A stretch of 64,000 nucleotides of DNA from an uncultured Kiritimatiellota bacterium. GTDB lineage: Bacteria; Verrucomicrobiota; Kiritimatiellia; RFP12; UBA1067. This document shows, one piece after another, positions 17,822 through 26,924 of this stretch. Each line of letters begins with the position of its first letter. The stretch's first letter is position 1. Location of the stretch: NCBI GenBank assembly GCA_934654805.1, contig CAKUGW010000002.1, forward strand, positions 8,722 to 72,721. Direction: 5' to 3'. A program made the translations under genes and the position numbers. Below the pieces are notes generated by a model, which did no database searches, was not told the DNA's origin, and saw only the letters and a program-made list of their open reading frames with translations.

Positions 17822-19690
17822 ATGGCATTCCTGACACGGAAGACGCTGATTGGCGTAATGATGGGGCTGGCCCTGTCTGCGCGCGCCCAAGACGGAACCT
17901 GGCTCTGGAGCGAACGAGGCCTGACGCCCGTCGAACCGGCCCTCTGGTCGGATTCCGCAAACTGGGTCGATGGGGTTGTCCCCGACGCCGAGGGCGAGGC
18001 CCGGTTCAATGTCGCCAACGGCACGGACAGCGCCACGCCGCGCTGGATCCGGCTGCCGGACGGCGGCGTCACGGTGGCAAAGCTGACGGGCTCGTCGTCT
18101 TGTGGCCCGGCAAAGTTCCTCGGCGACGGCACGTTGACGGTCACAGGCACACTGACGGGCGGCGCGAACACGAACGGGGCCAAGGGGCCTTGGTTTTTCT
18201 GTCCCGTTCGGATCTTAGGCGGCGTGAAGAACGCCCTTTATTTCTGCGGAGCACTGGACGAATGCCCGACGCCGTCTTCCGGCTACCTGTCGTATTGCCC
18301 GAAATGGTTCGCCACGTCGGATGCGGAGACAATCATCTACACGACGCCTCGCGCCTATGCGACAGGCGGACAGGCTCGCTGGGCGACCTGCTATCCCGGC
18401 CGGAGGGACGGGGCGACGGTGACGGCGGAGACGTTTGCCGGCAGTCGCTATGTGCGCCTGTCGGACGTTGACGCGACGACGCTGTGCGCAGGCGCGAAGG
18501 TGACGGTCGCGGGCGTTGCGCGCGGCTACCTGAAGACGGTGCTGGATGCCGCGTGGGTCGAACTTTCGGAAGCGTCCTCCGAAACGGCGACGGACGTCGA
18601 ACTGGCGATCGCCGCGTTCGCGCCGACCGTGCGCCACGAGATCGAGTCCCTGACGGGCGGCTCGCCGAATGGCCAGACGTACGGATTCGCATTCTACAAG
18701 TTCAATGCGGCGGACAGCGTGACGGTGGACGTGAAGTCCGCGAAGGCCACGACTTGGCTCGTGTTGCAGTCGGATACGGACGGGAAGGCAATTCCGTCGA
18801 CCGTCAGCCCGCAGATCGTCCTGCACGAGGTCGCCGACTTGCGCGGTCTCTGCACCGTGAACGCCCGTGTCGCCTTTTCCGAGCCCGAAGGGGCCACGCC
18901 GCCAAGCCTTTATCTGCCGACAGCCTCGACTGTGAGGCGCGACAGCGTCCTGACTGTCGCGGACGGCGTCAGCCTGTCGGTTGCGCGCATCGAAACCTGG
19001 CGGCAGCAGGGCAATTACCACAACAAGCTACACAAGGCAGGGGCGGGCGAGCTGACGGTGACGTCCGCGCTGGCGGAGACGGATGACCCTTCCAAATTCA
19101 GTTCGCCGGGCATGCTGTTCGTCGATGAGGGCACGCTCGTCTGGCATAACGACTTCTGCATCGACGAAGAGCCGGCGGCGTCCGCGCCGAAATCGCTGAA
19201 TGTCGCGGCGGGGGCCACGTTCCGGCTGGGGGCCGGGATCCTGACGCCGCAGACGCTGACGGTTGCGGCGGGGGCGCGCGTCTGCGTGGACACGGCGGCG
19301 AAGCTGACGCTGCCGGCGGCGTTTGCGTCGGCCACGGGCGTGACGTTGGGCGGGCGCGGCACGTTGGCGTGCTCGGCCTCGGAGGGGCTGACGTTGGCCT
19401 CCGCGACATTCGAGGTTGCCGTTGCCGACCGCGCGGCCTCCACGCTGACGGTCGATGGGGCGCTTGCCTGCGGTGCGGGCGCGACGATTCGTCTGCCGGA
19501 CGCTGTCGCAACCCTGCCCGGCGGCGCGTATCCGATCGTCCGTGCGACGAGCCTCGCGGCAGACGAGGATGCCGTCTGGACGGTCAGTCCGTCGGTCGAT
19601 GCCAAGGGGCGTACGCTTACGGTGTCGAAAGTCGGCAACGAGCTTGTGCTGGACGTGCCGAGGCGCGGTCTGGCGGTCATCATCCGTTAA
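17822..19690 (+). CDS. Beta-strand-repeat surface protein (autotransporter-type passenger)
   Basis: This is a 622-residue protein with signal peptide TLIGVMMGLALSARAQ, preceded by ACGGAGA at proper spacing. The mature N-terminus has GTWLWSERG followed by ALWSDSANWVDG, the tryptophan-rich opening common to PVC autotransporter-type proteins. The rest is Thr/Val/Gly/Ala-rich with repeat-like units (HKAGAGELTVTSAL). It ends RRGLAVIIR with no visible outer-membrane barrel, much like the GLVISIR end of the partial protein at window position 3. Likely secreted and surface-associated; binding or scaffold function is inference. It is 19 nt downstream of the TIM-barrel hydrolase. Confidence 0.7.
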   Translation: MAFLTRKTLIGVMMGLALSARAQDGTWLWSERGLTPVEPALWSDSANWVDGVVPDAEGEARFNVANGTDSATPRWIRLPDGGVTVAKLTGSSSCGPAKFLGDGTLTVTGTLTGGANTNGAKGPWFFCPVRILGGVKNALYFCGALDECPTPSSGYLSYCPKWFATSDAETIIYTTPRAYATGGQARWATCYPGRRDGATVTAETFAGSRYVRLSDVDATTLCAGAKVTVAGVARGYLKTVLDAAWVELSEASSETATDVELAIAAFAPTVRHEIESLTGGSPNGQTYGFAFYKFNAADSVTVDVKSAKATTWLVLQSDTDGKAIPSTVSPQIVLHEVADLRGLCTVNARVAFSEPEGATPPSLYLPTASTVRRDSVLTVADGVSLSVARIETWRQQGNYHNKLHKAGAGELTVTSALAETDDPSKFSSPGMLFVDEGTLVWHNDFCIDEEPAASAPKSLNVAAGATFRLGAGILTPQTLTVAAGARVCVDTAAKLTLPAAFASATGVTLGGRGTLACSASEGLTLASATFEVAVADRAASTLTVDGALACGAGATIRLPDAVATLPGGAYPIVRATSLAADEDAVWTVSPSVDAKGRTLTVSKVGNELVLDVPRRGLAVIIR

Positions 19691-19716
19691 GAAGAACAAG
19701 AGGAGACAGAGAGACA

Positions 19717-20760
19717 ATGAACAGACGAGAGTTCTTGGCAGGGGCGGGCGCAACCGCCCTTGCGCTGAAGGGCGGCGCGGCGACAGCCGAGGGCCACGGA
19801 ACGGGCAAGGCGGAGTTTTCCGTCACGGCCCTGAATCCGGACTGCATGGTGGGCGGTGCCGGCTTGTGCGTGGTCATCCGGATGCCCTCCGGCAAGACCT
19901 ATCTCTTCGACACGGGCAACGGCGACTTCCGGGGGCAGAAGGCGAAGAACAACGGCAAGGACATCATTGCCCCGTGGCTGGTCGCGCACGGCATCCGGGA
20001 GATCGACGGCGTCATCATCTCGCATTACCATGCCGACCATTTCGGCGGATTCCTCTGGCTTTGGAAGAACTTCCCGATCCGGCGCGTCTACGACAACTCG
20101 TTCGTGCCGTCGGACGGAAAGCCGTTGGGCTTCCACTATGCGCGGGAGCTGGAGGTCGCGCAAAAGGCGATGTCCGATTGGGAGAAGGAGCATCCCGGCG
20201 GACTTGTCCGCAACACGCGCGTCGGAACGGAACTGGGCTGGGACGAGCCGGGCGTTTCCTGTGAGGTCGTCTGGCCGCCGAGAGACTTCTACTGCGAGGC
20301 GATCGAAGACTTCAAGAAGTCGTCGGCGACGGACTTCCCGTTCCATCACCTGCTCAACGCGAACTCGACGGCCATCCGCATCAAGGTCGGCGAGCGGACG
20401 TTCTACATCGGCGGCGACAATGCGGGCAAGCAGTACGTGCAGAAATACATCCGGCCCTATCATGAGCAGAACGGGACGTGGGGCGCGGACGCGATCGTCC
20501 TTCCGGGCCACGGCGACCCGGAGATCTGGGCGGACATCGCGGCGATGAGCCCGAAGCCGGTCGTGGCGGTCGGCTCGCTCGGCAACCTGCCGTGGATGAT
20601 GGTGCGCGGGCGGCAAGTGCTCGAAAAGCACGTGGACAGCGGCGGCATCCGCAAGACCTACTGCACGAATGTCCATGGCGACGTGACGTTCTCCTGTGAC
20701 GGACGCGCGATCCGCGTCAGTTGCGACCCCGAAAAGCTTTACGTTCACGATCCGAAATGA
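19717..20760 (+). CDS. Exported metallo-beta-lactamase-fold hydrolase (ComEC/Rec2-like)
   Basis: ATG 19717 follows AAGAGGAGA and gives 347 residues beginning MNRREFLAGAGATALAL, a short twin-arginine-like signal (RR-x-FL), so export in folded form is plausible. The metal-binding motif SHYHADHFGG (His103, His105, Asp107, His108) defines the metallo-beta-lactamase superfamily. Further candidate ligands are His in FPFHHLLNANS, Asp in YIGGDNAG and the His of VLPGHGD, an arrangement like ComEC-type MBL domains. Actual substrate unknown; exported versions next to glycan hydrolases could act on phosphodiesters or lactones. It overlaps the next gene by 4 nt (ATGA). Confidence 0.8.
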   Translation: MNRREFLAGAGATALALKGGAATAEGHGTGKAEFSVTALNPDCMVGGAGLCVVIRMPSGKTYLFDTGNGDFRGQKAKNNGKDIIAPWLVAHGIREIDGVIISHYHADHFGGFLWLWKNFPIRRVYDNSFVPSDGKPLGFHYARELEVAQKAMSDWEKEHPGGLVRNTRVGTELGWDEPGVSCEVVWPPRDFYCEAIEDFKKSSATDFPFHHLLNANSTAIRIKVGERTFYIGGDNAGKQYVQKYIRPYHEQNGTWGADAIVLPGHGDPEIWADIAAMSPKPVVAVGSLGNLPWMMVRGRQVLEKHVDSGGIRKTYCTNVHGDVTFSCDGRAIRVSCDPEKLYVHDPK

Positions 20761-22505
20761 AGATGTGCCTGTTTCTGCTCTGCTCCGCCCTCGTCTTCGG
20801 ACAGGCTTTTGCGGAATCCGCCACGATCACCGTGTCCCGCGATGGGCGCGTTGAACGCGCGCGTCGGCCGCTTGCGGACGGTTCCCTTGTCGTCGCCTCG
20901 CCGTCTGTCGGCGCGGCCGACTGGGTGGAGGTTGCGCCGGACTTCGCGACGGCACGGGTTGGCGAGCCGGGCTTCTTCGTCCTGCCCAACGGCTTCTACG
21001 GCGAGTTCACCTGCCCGACAAACGGCGAATGCGCGCTCGGTGCCGCGATGATGCCGATGTTCGGGATGAAGACGCCGCGCAAGACGTTCGTCGCGTTCGT
21101 GGACGGCCTTCCGTGGAGCTACAGGACGATCGTTCGCGTGAAAGACGGGACGTACTCCGTCGCGCTTCGGTTTATGCTGGACGGTTGCCCTGCGGAGGAG
21201 GACATTCGCGTCTCGTTTGCGGAACTGCCGCCGGAGGCGGGCTATCCGCAGATGGCGGCGGCCTATCGCAACCGGCGGCTCGCGCGCGGCGAGGTGAAGG
21301 CGATTGCCGAACGCCTGGCCGAGCAGCCGGATCTCGCGGCGGCGGCGAAGTCTGTCGAGGTGCGCATCCGCCAGGCGTGGAAGCCGGCGCCGCCGCCGGT
21401 CGAGGAGCAGACGCCCTCCAACGAGCCGCCGCTGAAGGTCGCCGTCACGTTCGCGCGCGTCGGCGAATTCGTGCGCGCGTGCAAGGCGGCGGGCGTCAAG
21501 GACGCCGAGTTCTGCCTCGTCGGATGGAACCGCATGGGCCATGACGGACGCTATCCGCAGGTGTTCCCCGTCGAGCCCGCGCTGGGCGGCGAGGCCGCGC
21601 TGCGGCGCCTGGTCGCCGAGACGCGGGCGTTGGGCTATCGGATCGTCTGCCACAACAACCATTCCGACGCCTACCGCATCGCGGACTGCTGGGACGAGGA
21701 GTTCGTCATCAAGAACAGGGACGGGTCGCTGTCGAAGAACTCCTGCTGGTCGGGCGGGCGGATGTACAACCTCTGCCCGCGGCGCGCGTGGGAGCGTTTC
21801 GCCTCGGAAGACCTCGGCCGGATCGCCTCGCTCGGATTTCGCGGCCTTCATTACATCGACGTCCTCTCGATCACCACGCCGCGCGCCTGCTTCGACCCGC
21901 GCCATCCCCTGACGAAGCGCCAGGCCGCGCATTACGTCGACCTGATCCAGCGCGAGGCGCGACGGACGATGGGCGGCTGCGGCAGCGAGGGCGGATTCGA
22001 CTTCGCCGCCGGCTCGCTCGACTACGCGCTCTACATTTCCTATGCGCAGCCGGGCGCGAGGCCGCATCCGCTCGTCGACCGAATCGTTCCGCTGTGGCAG
22101 CTCGTCTACAACGGCATCATCCTTTCGGGGCCGTTCACGGCGTGCACGAACTACACGATCAAGGACCGCGAGACGCGCCTTGCGCTCGTCGAGTTCGGCG
22201 GACGTCCGATGTTCTACCTGCATTCGGCCTTCGTGACGGGATTCCAGTGGATGGGCAGGGAAGACCTGACGCTGGACACGCCCGAGAACTTCGCGGACGC
22301 CGTGACGGCCGTCAAGAAAGGCGCGGACGAGCATGCGCGGCTGTCGGACCTGCAGCTCGTGTTCATGACGGAACATCGCCTGCTTGCGCCCGGCGTGACC
22401 TTGACGGGGTATGCCAACGGCGCGGAGGTCGTCGTCAACCACACGGACAAGCCGTTCGGCCGCCGGGGCGTGTCCGTGCCGCCATTTGACTGGCGTCGGC
22501 TCTGA
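20757..22505 (+). CDS. Secreted DUF5696-like / TIM-barrel putative glycosidase
   Basis: ATG 20757 overlaps the previous stop and yields 582 residues with signal peptide CLFLLCSALVFGQAFA. The central region has AEFCLVGWNRMGHDGRYPQ, YRIVCHNNHSDAY and GGRMYNLCPRRAW, then FRGLHYIDV. This set resembles DUF5696-type proteins, which are predicted TIM-barrel glycosidases distantly related to GH101-like enzymes. I recognise this from pattern only, so family placement is tentative. Asp and Glu residues in HYIDVLS and GGCGSEGGFDF are plausible catalytic candidates. It closes the 15190-22505 run of exported enzymes. Confidence 0.55.
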   Translation: MKMCLFLLCSALVFGQAFAESATITVSRDGRVERARRPLADGSLVVASPSVGAADWVEVAPDFATARVGEPGFFVLPNGFYGEFTCPTNGECALGAAMMPMFGMKTPRKTFVAFVDGLPWSYRTIVRVKDGTYSVALRFMLDGCPAEEDIRVSFAELPPEAGYPQMAAAYRNRRLARGEVKAIAERLAEQPDLAAAAKSVEVRIRQAWKPAPPPVEEQTPSNEPPLKVAVTFARVGEFVRACKAAGVKDAEFCLVGWNRMGHDGRYPQVFPVEPALGGEAALRRLVAETRALGYRIVCHNNHSDAYRIADCWDEEFVIKNRDGSLSKNSCWSGGRMYNLCPRRAWERFASEDLGRIASLGFRGLHYIDVLSITTPRACFDPRHPLTKRQAAHYVDLIQREARRTMGGCGSEGGFDFAAGSLDYALYISYAQPGARPHPLVDRIVPLWQLVYNGIILSGPFTACTNYTIKDRETRLALVEFGGRPMFYLHSAFVTGFQWMGREDLTLDTPENFADAVTAVKKGADEHARLSDLQLVFMTEHRLLAPGVTLTGYANGAEVVVNHTDKPFGRRGVSVPPFDWRRL

Positions 22506-22524
22506 CGCGCAGGCCCGTGCTTTT

Positions 22525-22533
22525 TGATATAAT
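22525..22533 (+). promoter_or_regulatory. Extended -10 promoter of the second fucosidase gene
   Basis: TGATATAAT lies 20 nt upstream of the ATG at 22554. AAGGAG at 22541-22546 provides a normal Shine-Dalgarno site, so this transcript has a short leader, unlike the leaderless cases in the window. Confidence 0.7.
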
Positions 22534-22553
22534 GCGGGGCAAGGAGAAATGTA

Positions 22554-24230
22554 ATGATGAATAGAGACAAATTGAGCGTTTTCTGCGTGCTTGGAATGTT
22601 CGTCGGCGCGCAGGCGGCTGTCGTGCCGTCGAAAGGGCAGCTGGAGCATCTGGAAGATGGCGTCATGGCCATTGTCCACTTCGGGCTGAACACCTATGTG
22701 GACAAGGAATGGGGGTACGGGGACACGCCGCCCGCCGTCTTCAATCCGACCCGGCTGGACACGGACCAGTGGGTGGACGCGATGGCGGCGGCCGGCATTC
22801 GGCGCGTCGTGATGGTCACGAAGCACCACGACGGCTTCAACCTGTGGTCGTCGCCGCTGAACCCGGACTACACGGTCGCCAACACGCCGTGGAAAGACGG
22901 CAAGGGCGATGTCGTGAAGATGATTTGGGAGTCGTGCCGAAGGAAAGGCTTGCGCTTCGGGGTCTACCTCTCGCCGTGGGACCGCCATCAGGCCAGTTAC
23001 GGCACGGCGGCGTACACGGACTACTATCACCGACAGTTCGAGGAGCTGTTCAGGAGCTACGGGCCGATCTCCGAAATCTGGCTGGACGGCGCCAACGGCG
23101 GGGACGGCTGGTACGGCGGCGCCTGCGAGCGGCGCAAGCTGGCCGTCTCGCCCTGGGCGTATTACCGCATCCCGGAGCTGCTGAAACGCCTGCACGAGCT
23201 TTATCCGGATGCGGTCGCTTTCGGCGGTGAAGGTCCGAATTCGGCGGTGTGGGTCGGCAACGAGGATGGCTATGCGCCGACGGCGGTCAACTACGTCACG
23301 TCGCGCGGCTTCTGGGAGACGCCCGAATGCGACACGCCGTTGCGGAAGGGCTGGTTCTGGCACGAGAAGGACGCGCCGAAGCCGCTTTCGGAACTGGTGG
23401 ACATCTACTTCTTGAGCGTCGGGCGCGGCTGTGTGCTGAACCTCGGGATCGCGCCGAACCGGGAGGGCCTTGTGGGGGCGGATGACGTGAGGCGCCTGAA
23501 GGAGTTCGGCGATTATGTCAAGCGGTTCAACGCCATCGACTACGCGTCGGACGCGACCGTCTGGCGCACGCCGGGCGCTTGCCAGATCGACCTTGCGCAC
23601 GCTGCGGCCGTGAACGCCGTCGACGTGAGGGAGTGCCTGACGCAGGGGCAGAAGATCGCGTCCTGGCGGTTTGAATGCGAAAGGGACGGCGTCTGGACGC
23701 AGCTTGTCGAGTCCGCGACAGTCGGCTACCGCCGCATCGAGCGTTTCCCGGTCGTGACGGCGCGCCGATTCCGTCTCGTCGTGACCGAAGCGAAGCCAGG
23801 CGCGTTCGTCGAACGCATCGCCCTCCGGTTCGCGCCCGAAGTCCCGCTGGAGCCTGATGCGGCGCCCTTGCGGAAGTATTTCGTCAACGAGGGCGTCGAA
23901 GTGACGGTCTCCGCCGGATCGGCCCCGAACGAGCTCGTCGCGAAGTGGAAGCATCCGGGGCTTGTGCGCGGCTTCAAGTTCGATCCGCGGCACAATCTCG
24001 GCAACCTGCCCGATAAGTGGGAGCTTCGGCTGAGCGAAGACGGCGTTCGCTGGGGCGATGTCGTCGCGCACGGCGAGTTCGGGAACATCTTGGCCAATCC
24101 CGTCGAGCAGTTCGCCGATTTCGCGAAGCCGCTGAAGATCCGCTACGCCAAGCTGACGGCGACGCACGCGGTGAAGGGCGAGGCGGCGTTCAATCCCGCG
24201 CACAAGTGGGCGGTCATGTTTTATCAATGA
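22554..24230 (+). CDS. GH29 alpha-L-fucosidase (second copy) with discoidin-like C-terminus
   Basis: This 558-residue protein has signal peptide FCVLGMFVGAQAAVVPS, closely matching that of the fucosidase at 9283. The catalytic domain shows VHFGLNTYVDKEWGYG, VMVTKHHDGFNLW and FGVYLSPWD; Asp178 in EIWLDGANGG is the expected nucleophile. The missing FIHWG form and the LSPWDRH motif suit the GH29-B side of the family, which prefers branched fucose linkages. Residues beyond about 360 form two F5/8-type (discoidin-like) segments (ITASWRFE-like and LVRGFKFDPR) likely to bind glycan. It has its own promoter and is followed by housekeeping genes, so it ends the glycan cluster. Confidence 0.88.
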   Translation: MMNRDKLSVFCVLGMFVGAQAAVVPSKGQLEHLEDGVMAIVHFGLNTYVDKEWGYGDTPPAVFNPTRLDTDQWVDAMAAAGIRRVVMVTKHHDGFNLWSSPLNPDYTVANTPWKDGKGDVVKMIWESCRRKGLRFGVYLSPWDRHQASYGTAAYTDYYHRQFEELFRSYGPISEIWLDGANGGDGWYGGACERRKLAVSPWAYYRIPELLKRLHELYPDAVAFGGEGPNSAVWVGNEDGYAPTAVNYVTSRGFWETPECDTPLRKGWFWHEKDAPKPLSELVDIYFLSVGRGCVLNLGIAPNREGLVGADDVRRLKEFGDYVKRFNAIDYASDATVWRTPGACQIDLAHAAAVNAVDVRECLTQGQKIASWRFECERDGVWTQLVESATVGYRRIERFPVVTARRFRLVVTEAKPGAFVERIALRFAPEVPLEPDAAPLRKYFVNEGVEVTVSAGSAPNELVAKWKHPGLVRGFKFDPRHNLGNLPDKWELRLSEDGVRWGDVVAHGEFGNILANPVEQFADFAKPLKIRYAKLTATHAVKGEAAFNPAHKWAVMFYQ

Positions 24231-24339
24231 CAACCAAACGTTGAGCGCTTTGGAGCAGCGGATCAGCCCCCTGCCTTCAGGGCGCCGAAGCCGTCTCTCC
24301 GGGTGGCGGCGCGAGGCCGTGCGGCGCGCCGGGCAATTA

Positions 24340-24348
24340 TGCTATAAT
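24340..24348 (+). promoter_or_regulatory. Extended -10 promoter upstream of the leader ORF and ymdB
   Basis: TGCTATAAT ends 8 nt before an ATG (24357) that opens a 10-residue ORF. No Shine-Dalgarno site precedes that ATG, so the leader ORF would be read from a leaderless 5' end. Confidence 0.65.
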
Positions 24349-24356
24349 ACGAGGCC

Positions 24357-24389
24357 ATGAAAAGATCAGAACGGGAGGTGTCGGCATGA
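24357..24389 (+). CDS. Ten-residue leader ORF coupled to ymdB
   Basis: ATG at 24357 encodes MKRSEREVSA and stops at TGA 24387-24389, overlapping the next start codon as ATGA. The codons for EREV contain the GGGAGGTG that serves as the ribosome-binding site of the next gene. A ribosome starting on the leaderless end would deliver itself to the ymdB start. It may simply be a consequence of compact sequence; no conserved product is claimed. Confidence 0.4.
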   Translation: MKRSEREVSA

Positions 24390-25168
24390 GGATCCTGATG
24401 ATCGGCGACGTCGTGGGCGGGCCCGGGCGGCGCATGCTTCAGGCGCACCTGAAGACGCTCCGTGCCGAGAAGGGCCTTGGCGCGGTCGTCGTGAACGCCG
24501 AGAACTGCGCGGCGGGCTCCGGCATCACCGCCGCGCTCGCGAAGGAGATCTTCGAGGCCGGGGCGGACGCGATCACGCTCGGCGACCACACGTGGGGGCA
24601 GAAGGATTTCGCTGGGCAGATCGGCACGGTCGCGAACCTCGTCAGGCCCGCGAACTTCCCGCCGGAAGCCCCCGGCAAGGGCTGGTGCGTCGTCACGCTG
24701 CCGACGTTCCGCTTCGCGCTCCTGAACCTTCACGGGCGCGTCTTCATGAGTCCGGCGGACTGTCCGTTCCACGCGGCCGACCGCGCGCTCGCCGAGATGC
24801 CGAAGGACGTCCCCGTCTTCGTCGACTTCCACGCCGAGGCGACGAGCGAGAAGATGACGATGGGCCACTACCTCGACGGGCGCGTGACGGCGCTTGTCGG
24901 CACGCACACGCACGTGCAGACGTCCGACGCGCGGCTCCTCCCGAACGGCACGGCGTACATCACCGACCTCGGCATGACGGGGCCCTACGTCTCGTCGATC
25001 GGCCGCGACCTGAAGCCCGTGACGAAGAAGTTCGTGACCGGGATCCCGGCCCGCTTCGAGGTCGCCTCCGGCCCCTCGACGCTCGAAGGCGCGATCATCG
25101 ACTTCGACCCCGTGACGAAGCGGGCGTCGGCCATCGAGGCCTTCCGCCTGCGCGAGCCGGGTGCGTGA
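24386..25168 (+). CDS. ymdB: YmdB-family metallophosphoesterase
   Basis: The 260-residue protein has the length and fold pattern of the TIGR00282/YmdB family, cytoplasmic dinuclear-metal phosphodiesterases that act on cyclic nucleotides in vitro and influence RNA turnover and biofilm formation in Bacillus. Metal ligands visible are Asp8 (IGDVVGGPGR), Glu39-Asn40 (NAEN), His68, His149 (VDFHAEATSEK), His174 and His176 (GTHTHVQT). The usual GNH motif reads GDH here (Asp67 where the family has Asn). The start overlaps the stop of a 10-residue leader ORF and its own stop overlaps the following start by 1 nt. Confidence 0.9.
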   Translation: MRILMIGDVVGGPGRRMLQAHLKTLRAEKGLGAVVVNAENCAAGSGITAALAKEIFEAGADAITLGDHTWGQKDFAGQIGTVANLVRPANFPPEAPGKGWCVVTLPTFRFALLNLHGRVFMSPADCPFHAADRALAEMPKDVPVFVDFHAEATSEKMTMGHYLDGRVTALVGTHTHVQTSDARLLPNGTAYITDLGMTGPYVSSIGRDLKPVTKKFVTGIPARFEVASGPSTLEGAIIDFDPVTKRASAIEAFRLREPGA

Positions 25169-26865
25169 TGACGGCGGCGCTCCTTCTCCTGGCGGCGGTG
25201 ACGTGGTATCCCGCGACGAACTGGGTCGACCGGCCCGATCCGGTGGCGAGCCCGTACGCGCGGAAGGGCGGCACGGTCCGCTTTTCGGGCGGGCAGGGCC
25301 CGAAGAGCTACAACGCCTACATCGACAACAACTCGTACACGAAGATGACGTTCGACCTCATGTACGAGAACCTGGTCTCGGTCGATTCGGACACGCTCGA
25401 CTTCGTGCCGGCCCTCGCGCGGCGCTGGGCGGTGTCGGACGACGGGCGGGCGTTCACGTTCGTCCTCGACGACCGTGCGCGCTGGTCGGACGGGCGGCCC
25501 GTCACGGCGGCGGACGTGAAGGGAACCTTCGACGCGGTCATGGACGCGAAGAGCGAGACGGGGCCGTGGAAGACGATGCTCGGCGTCTTCGAGAGCCCGG
25601 AGATCCTTGACGCGCGGACGGTGCGCTTCCGCAAGAAGGGGGACAGCCCGCGCGACTGGCGCGACCTCCTGCACTGTGGCCTCTTCTGGATCTTGCCGCA
25701 GCATGCGTTCGCGGGACGCGACTTCAACAAGGTCTCGCTCGTCGGCCTGCCCGTGAGCGGCCCCTACCGCCTCGCGCGCGTCAACGAGCCGGTCGAGAGC
25801 GAGTTCCGCCGCACGGGCACGTGGTGGCGGCGCGATTTCCCGTCCGCACGCGGGCTCTACAACTTCGACCGCATCGTGATGCGCTACTATGCGGACAACG
25901 AGAACGCCTTCGAGGCGCTCAAGAAGCGGGCGATTGACGTCTACCCGGTCTACTCCGCGCGCATCATGAACGCGGAGACGAAAGGGCTGAAGTTCGCGCG
26001 CAACTGGATCCTGAAGCGGCGCGTGAAGAACCGCGCGCCGATCGGCTTTCAGGGCTTCGCGATGAACCTGCGGCGTCCGCCGTTCAACAGCCTGAAGGTG
26101 CGCCAGGCGATGGCGAAGCTCGTCGACCGCGAGACGATGAACCGCACGATGATGAACGGCGAGTACTTCCTGCAGAAGAGCTACTACGAAGACCTCTACG
26201 ACGCGGCGAACCCGTGCGCGAACGTGCAGTGGACGTATGACGTCGCGGGCGCGAAGCGGCTCCTCGCGGAGGCGGGCTACGCGAACGGCTTCACGTTCAC
26301 GTTCCTCTCGCGCTCGGCGGGCGAGGACAAGTTCCTCTCGCTCTTCACGCAGGCGCTCGCCGCGTGTGGCGTGAAGATGGAGATCGTCCGAAAGGACTTC
26401 GCCGGCTGGATGCGCGACATGGACGCCTTCAACTTCGACATGACGTGGGCGTCGTGGGGCGCGAGCGTCTTCCGCAACCCCGAGACGACGTGGCGCTCGT
26501 CAGAGGGCCGGCGCGCGGGCGGCAACAACGTGACGGGACTCGACCTGCCGGAGGTGGACGCGCTCATCGCGGCCGAGAAGGGGATGATGTCCGCCGCCGA
26601 ACGCGCGGCGGCCTACCGGCGGATCGACCGGCTCGTCACCGACCAGGTGCCGTATGTCCTCCTCTGGAACACGGACGAGCGGCGGCTCCTCTACTGGAAC
26701 AAGTTCGGGATGCCGTCGTCGGTTCTCGGCCGCTACGGCGACGAGGACGCCATCTTCCCCTACTGGTGGTATGACGAGGATCGCGCGCGCGAACTTGAAG
26801 AGGCCGTTTCGGACGGGACGTGCCTGCCGAACGTCAGGGTCACCGTGGACGGCAACCGCCCGTGA
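25168..26865 (+). CDS. Family 5 extracellular solute-binding protein (oligopeptide type)
   Basis: ATG 25168 shares one base with the ymdB stop (TGATG). The product is 565 residues with a short hydrophobic leader (TAALLLLAAVTWYPA). SBP_bac_5 features are evident: YENLVSVDSDTLDFVPALARRW, FVLDDRARWSDGRPVTAADV, and FNSLKVRQAMAKLVDRE. Such proteins deliver peptides, nickel or oligosaccharides to an ABC permease. No permease or ATPase gene is present nearby, so it either works with a distant transporter or has another binding role. There is no lipobox cysteine visible. Confidence 0.85.
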   Translation: MTAALLLLAAVTWYPATNWVDRPDPVASPYARKGGTVRFSGGQGPKSYNAYIDNNSYTKMTFDLMYENLVSVDSDTLDFVPALARRWAVSDDGRAFTFVLDDRARWSDGRPVTAADVKGTFDAVMDAKSETGPWKTMLGVFESPEILDARTVRFRKKGDSPRDWRDLLHCGLFWILPQHAFAGRDFNKVSLVGLPVSGPYRLARVNEPVESEFRRTGTWWRRDFPSARGLYNFDRIVMRYYADNENAFEALKKRAIDVYPVYSARIMNAETKGLKFARNWILKRRVKNRAPIGFQGFAMNLRRPPFNSLKVRQAMAKLVDRETMNRTMMNGEYFLQKSYYEDLYDAANPCANVQWTYDVAGAKRLLAEAGYANGFTFTFLSRSAGEDKFLSLFTQALAACGVKMEIVRKDFAGWMRDMDAFNFDMTWASWGASVFRNPETTWRSSEGRRAGGNNVTGLDLPEVDALIAAEKGMMSAAERAAAYRRIDRLVTDQVPYVLLWNTDERRLLYWNKFGMPSSVLGRYGDEDAIFPYWWYDEDRARELEEAVSDGTCLPNVRVTVDGNRP

Positions 26866-26908
26866 AGGCCGGCGGCGAAGCCCGCAGTGTGCGAGGGCGG
26901 CGCGGATC

Positions 26909-26917
26909 TGCTATAAT
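26909..26917 (+). promoter_or_regulatory. Extended -10 promoter of pyrC
   Basis: TGCTATAAT ends 7 nt before the ATG at 26925, with only CTGCGGC between. This is the clearest leaderless configuration in the window. Confidence 0.7.
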
Positions 26918-26924
26918 CTGCGGC

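Noticed and set aside
1936..24230. A Bacteroidota-style polysaccharide utilisation locus
   Set aside because: There are many exported hydrolases but no SusC, SusD or hybrid sensor gene; the cluster is better called a PVC-type hydrolase cluster.
20745..24233. 1162-residue minus-strand open frame
   Set aside because: Covers a DUF5696-like gene and a GH29 gene that both have start sites and signal peptides.
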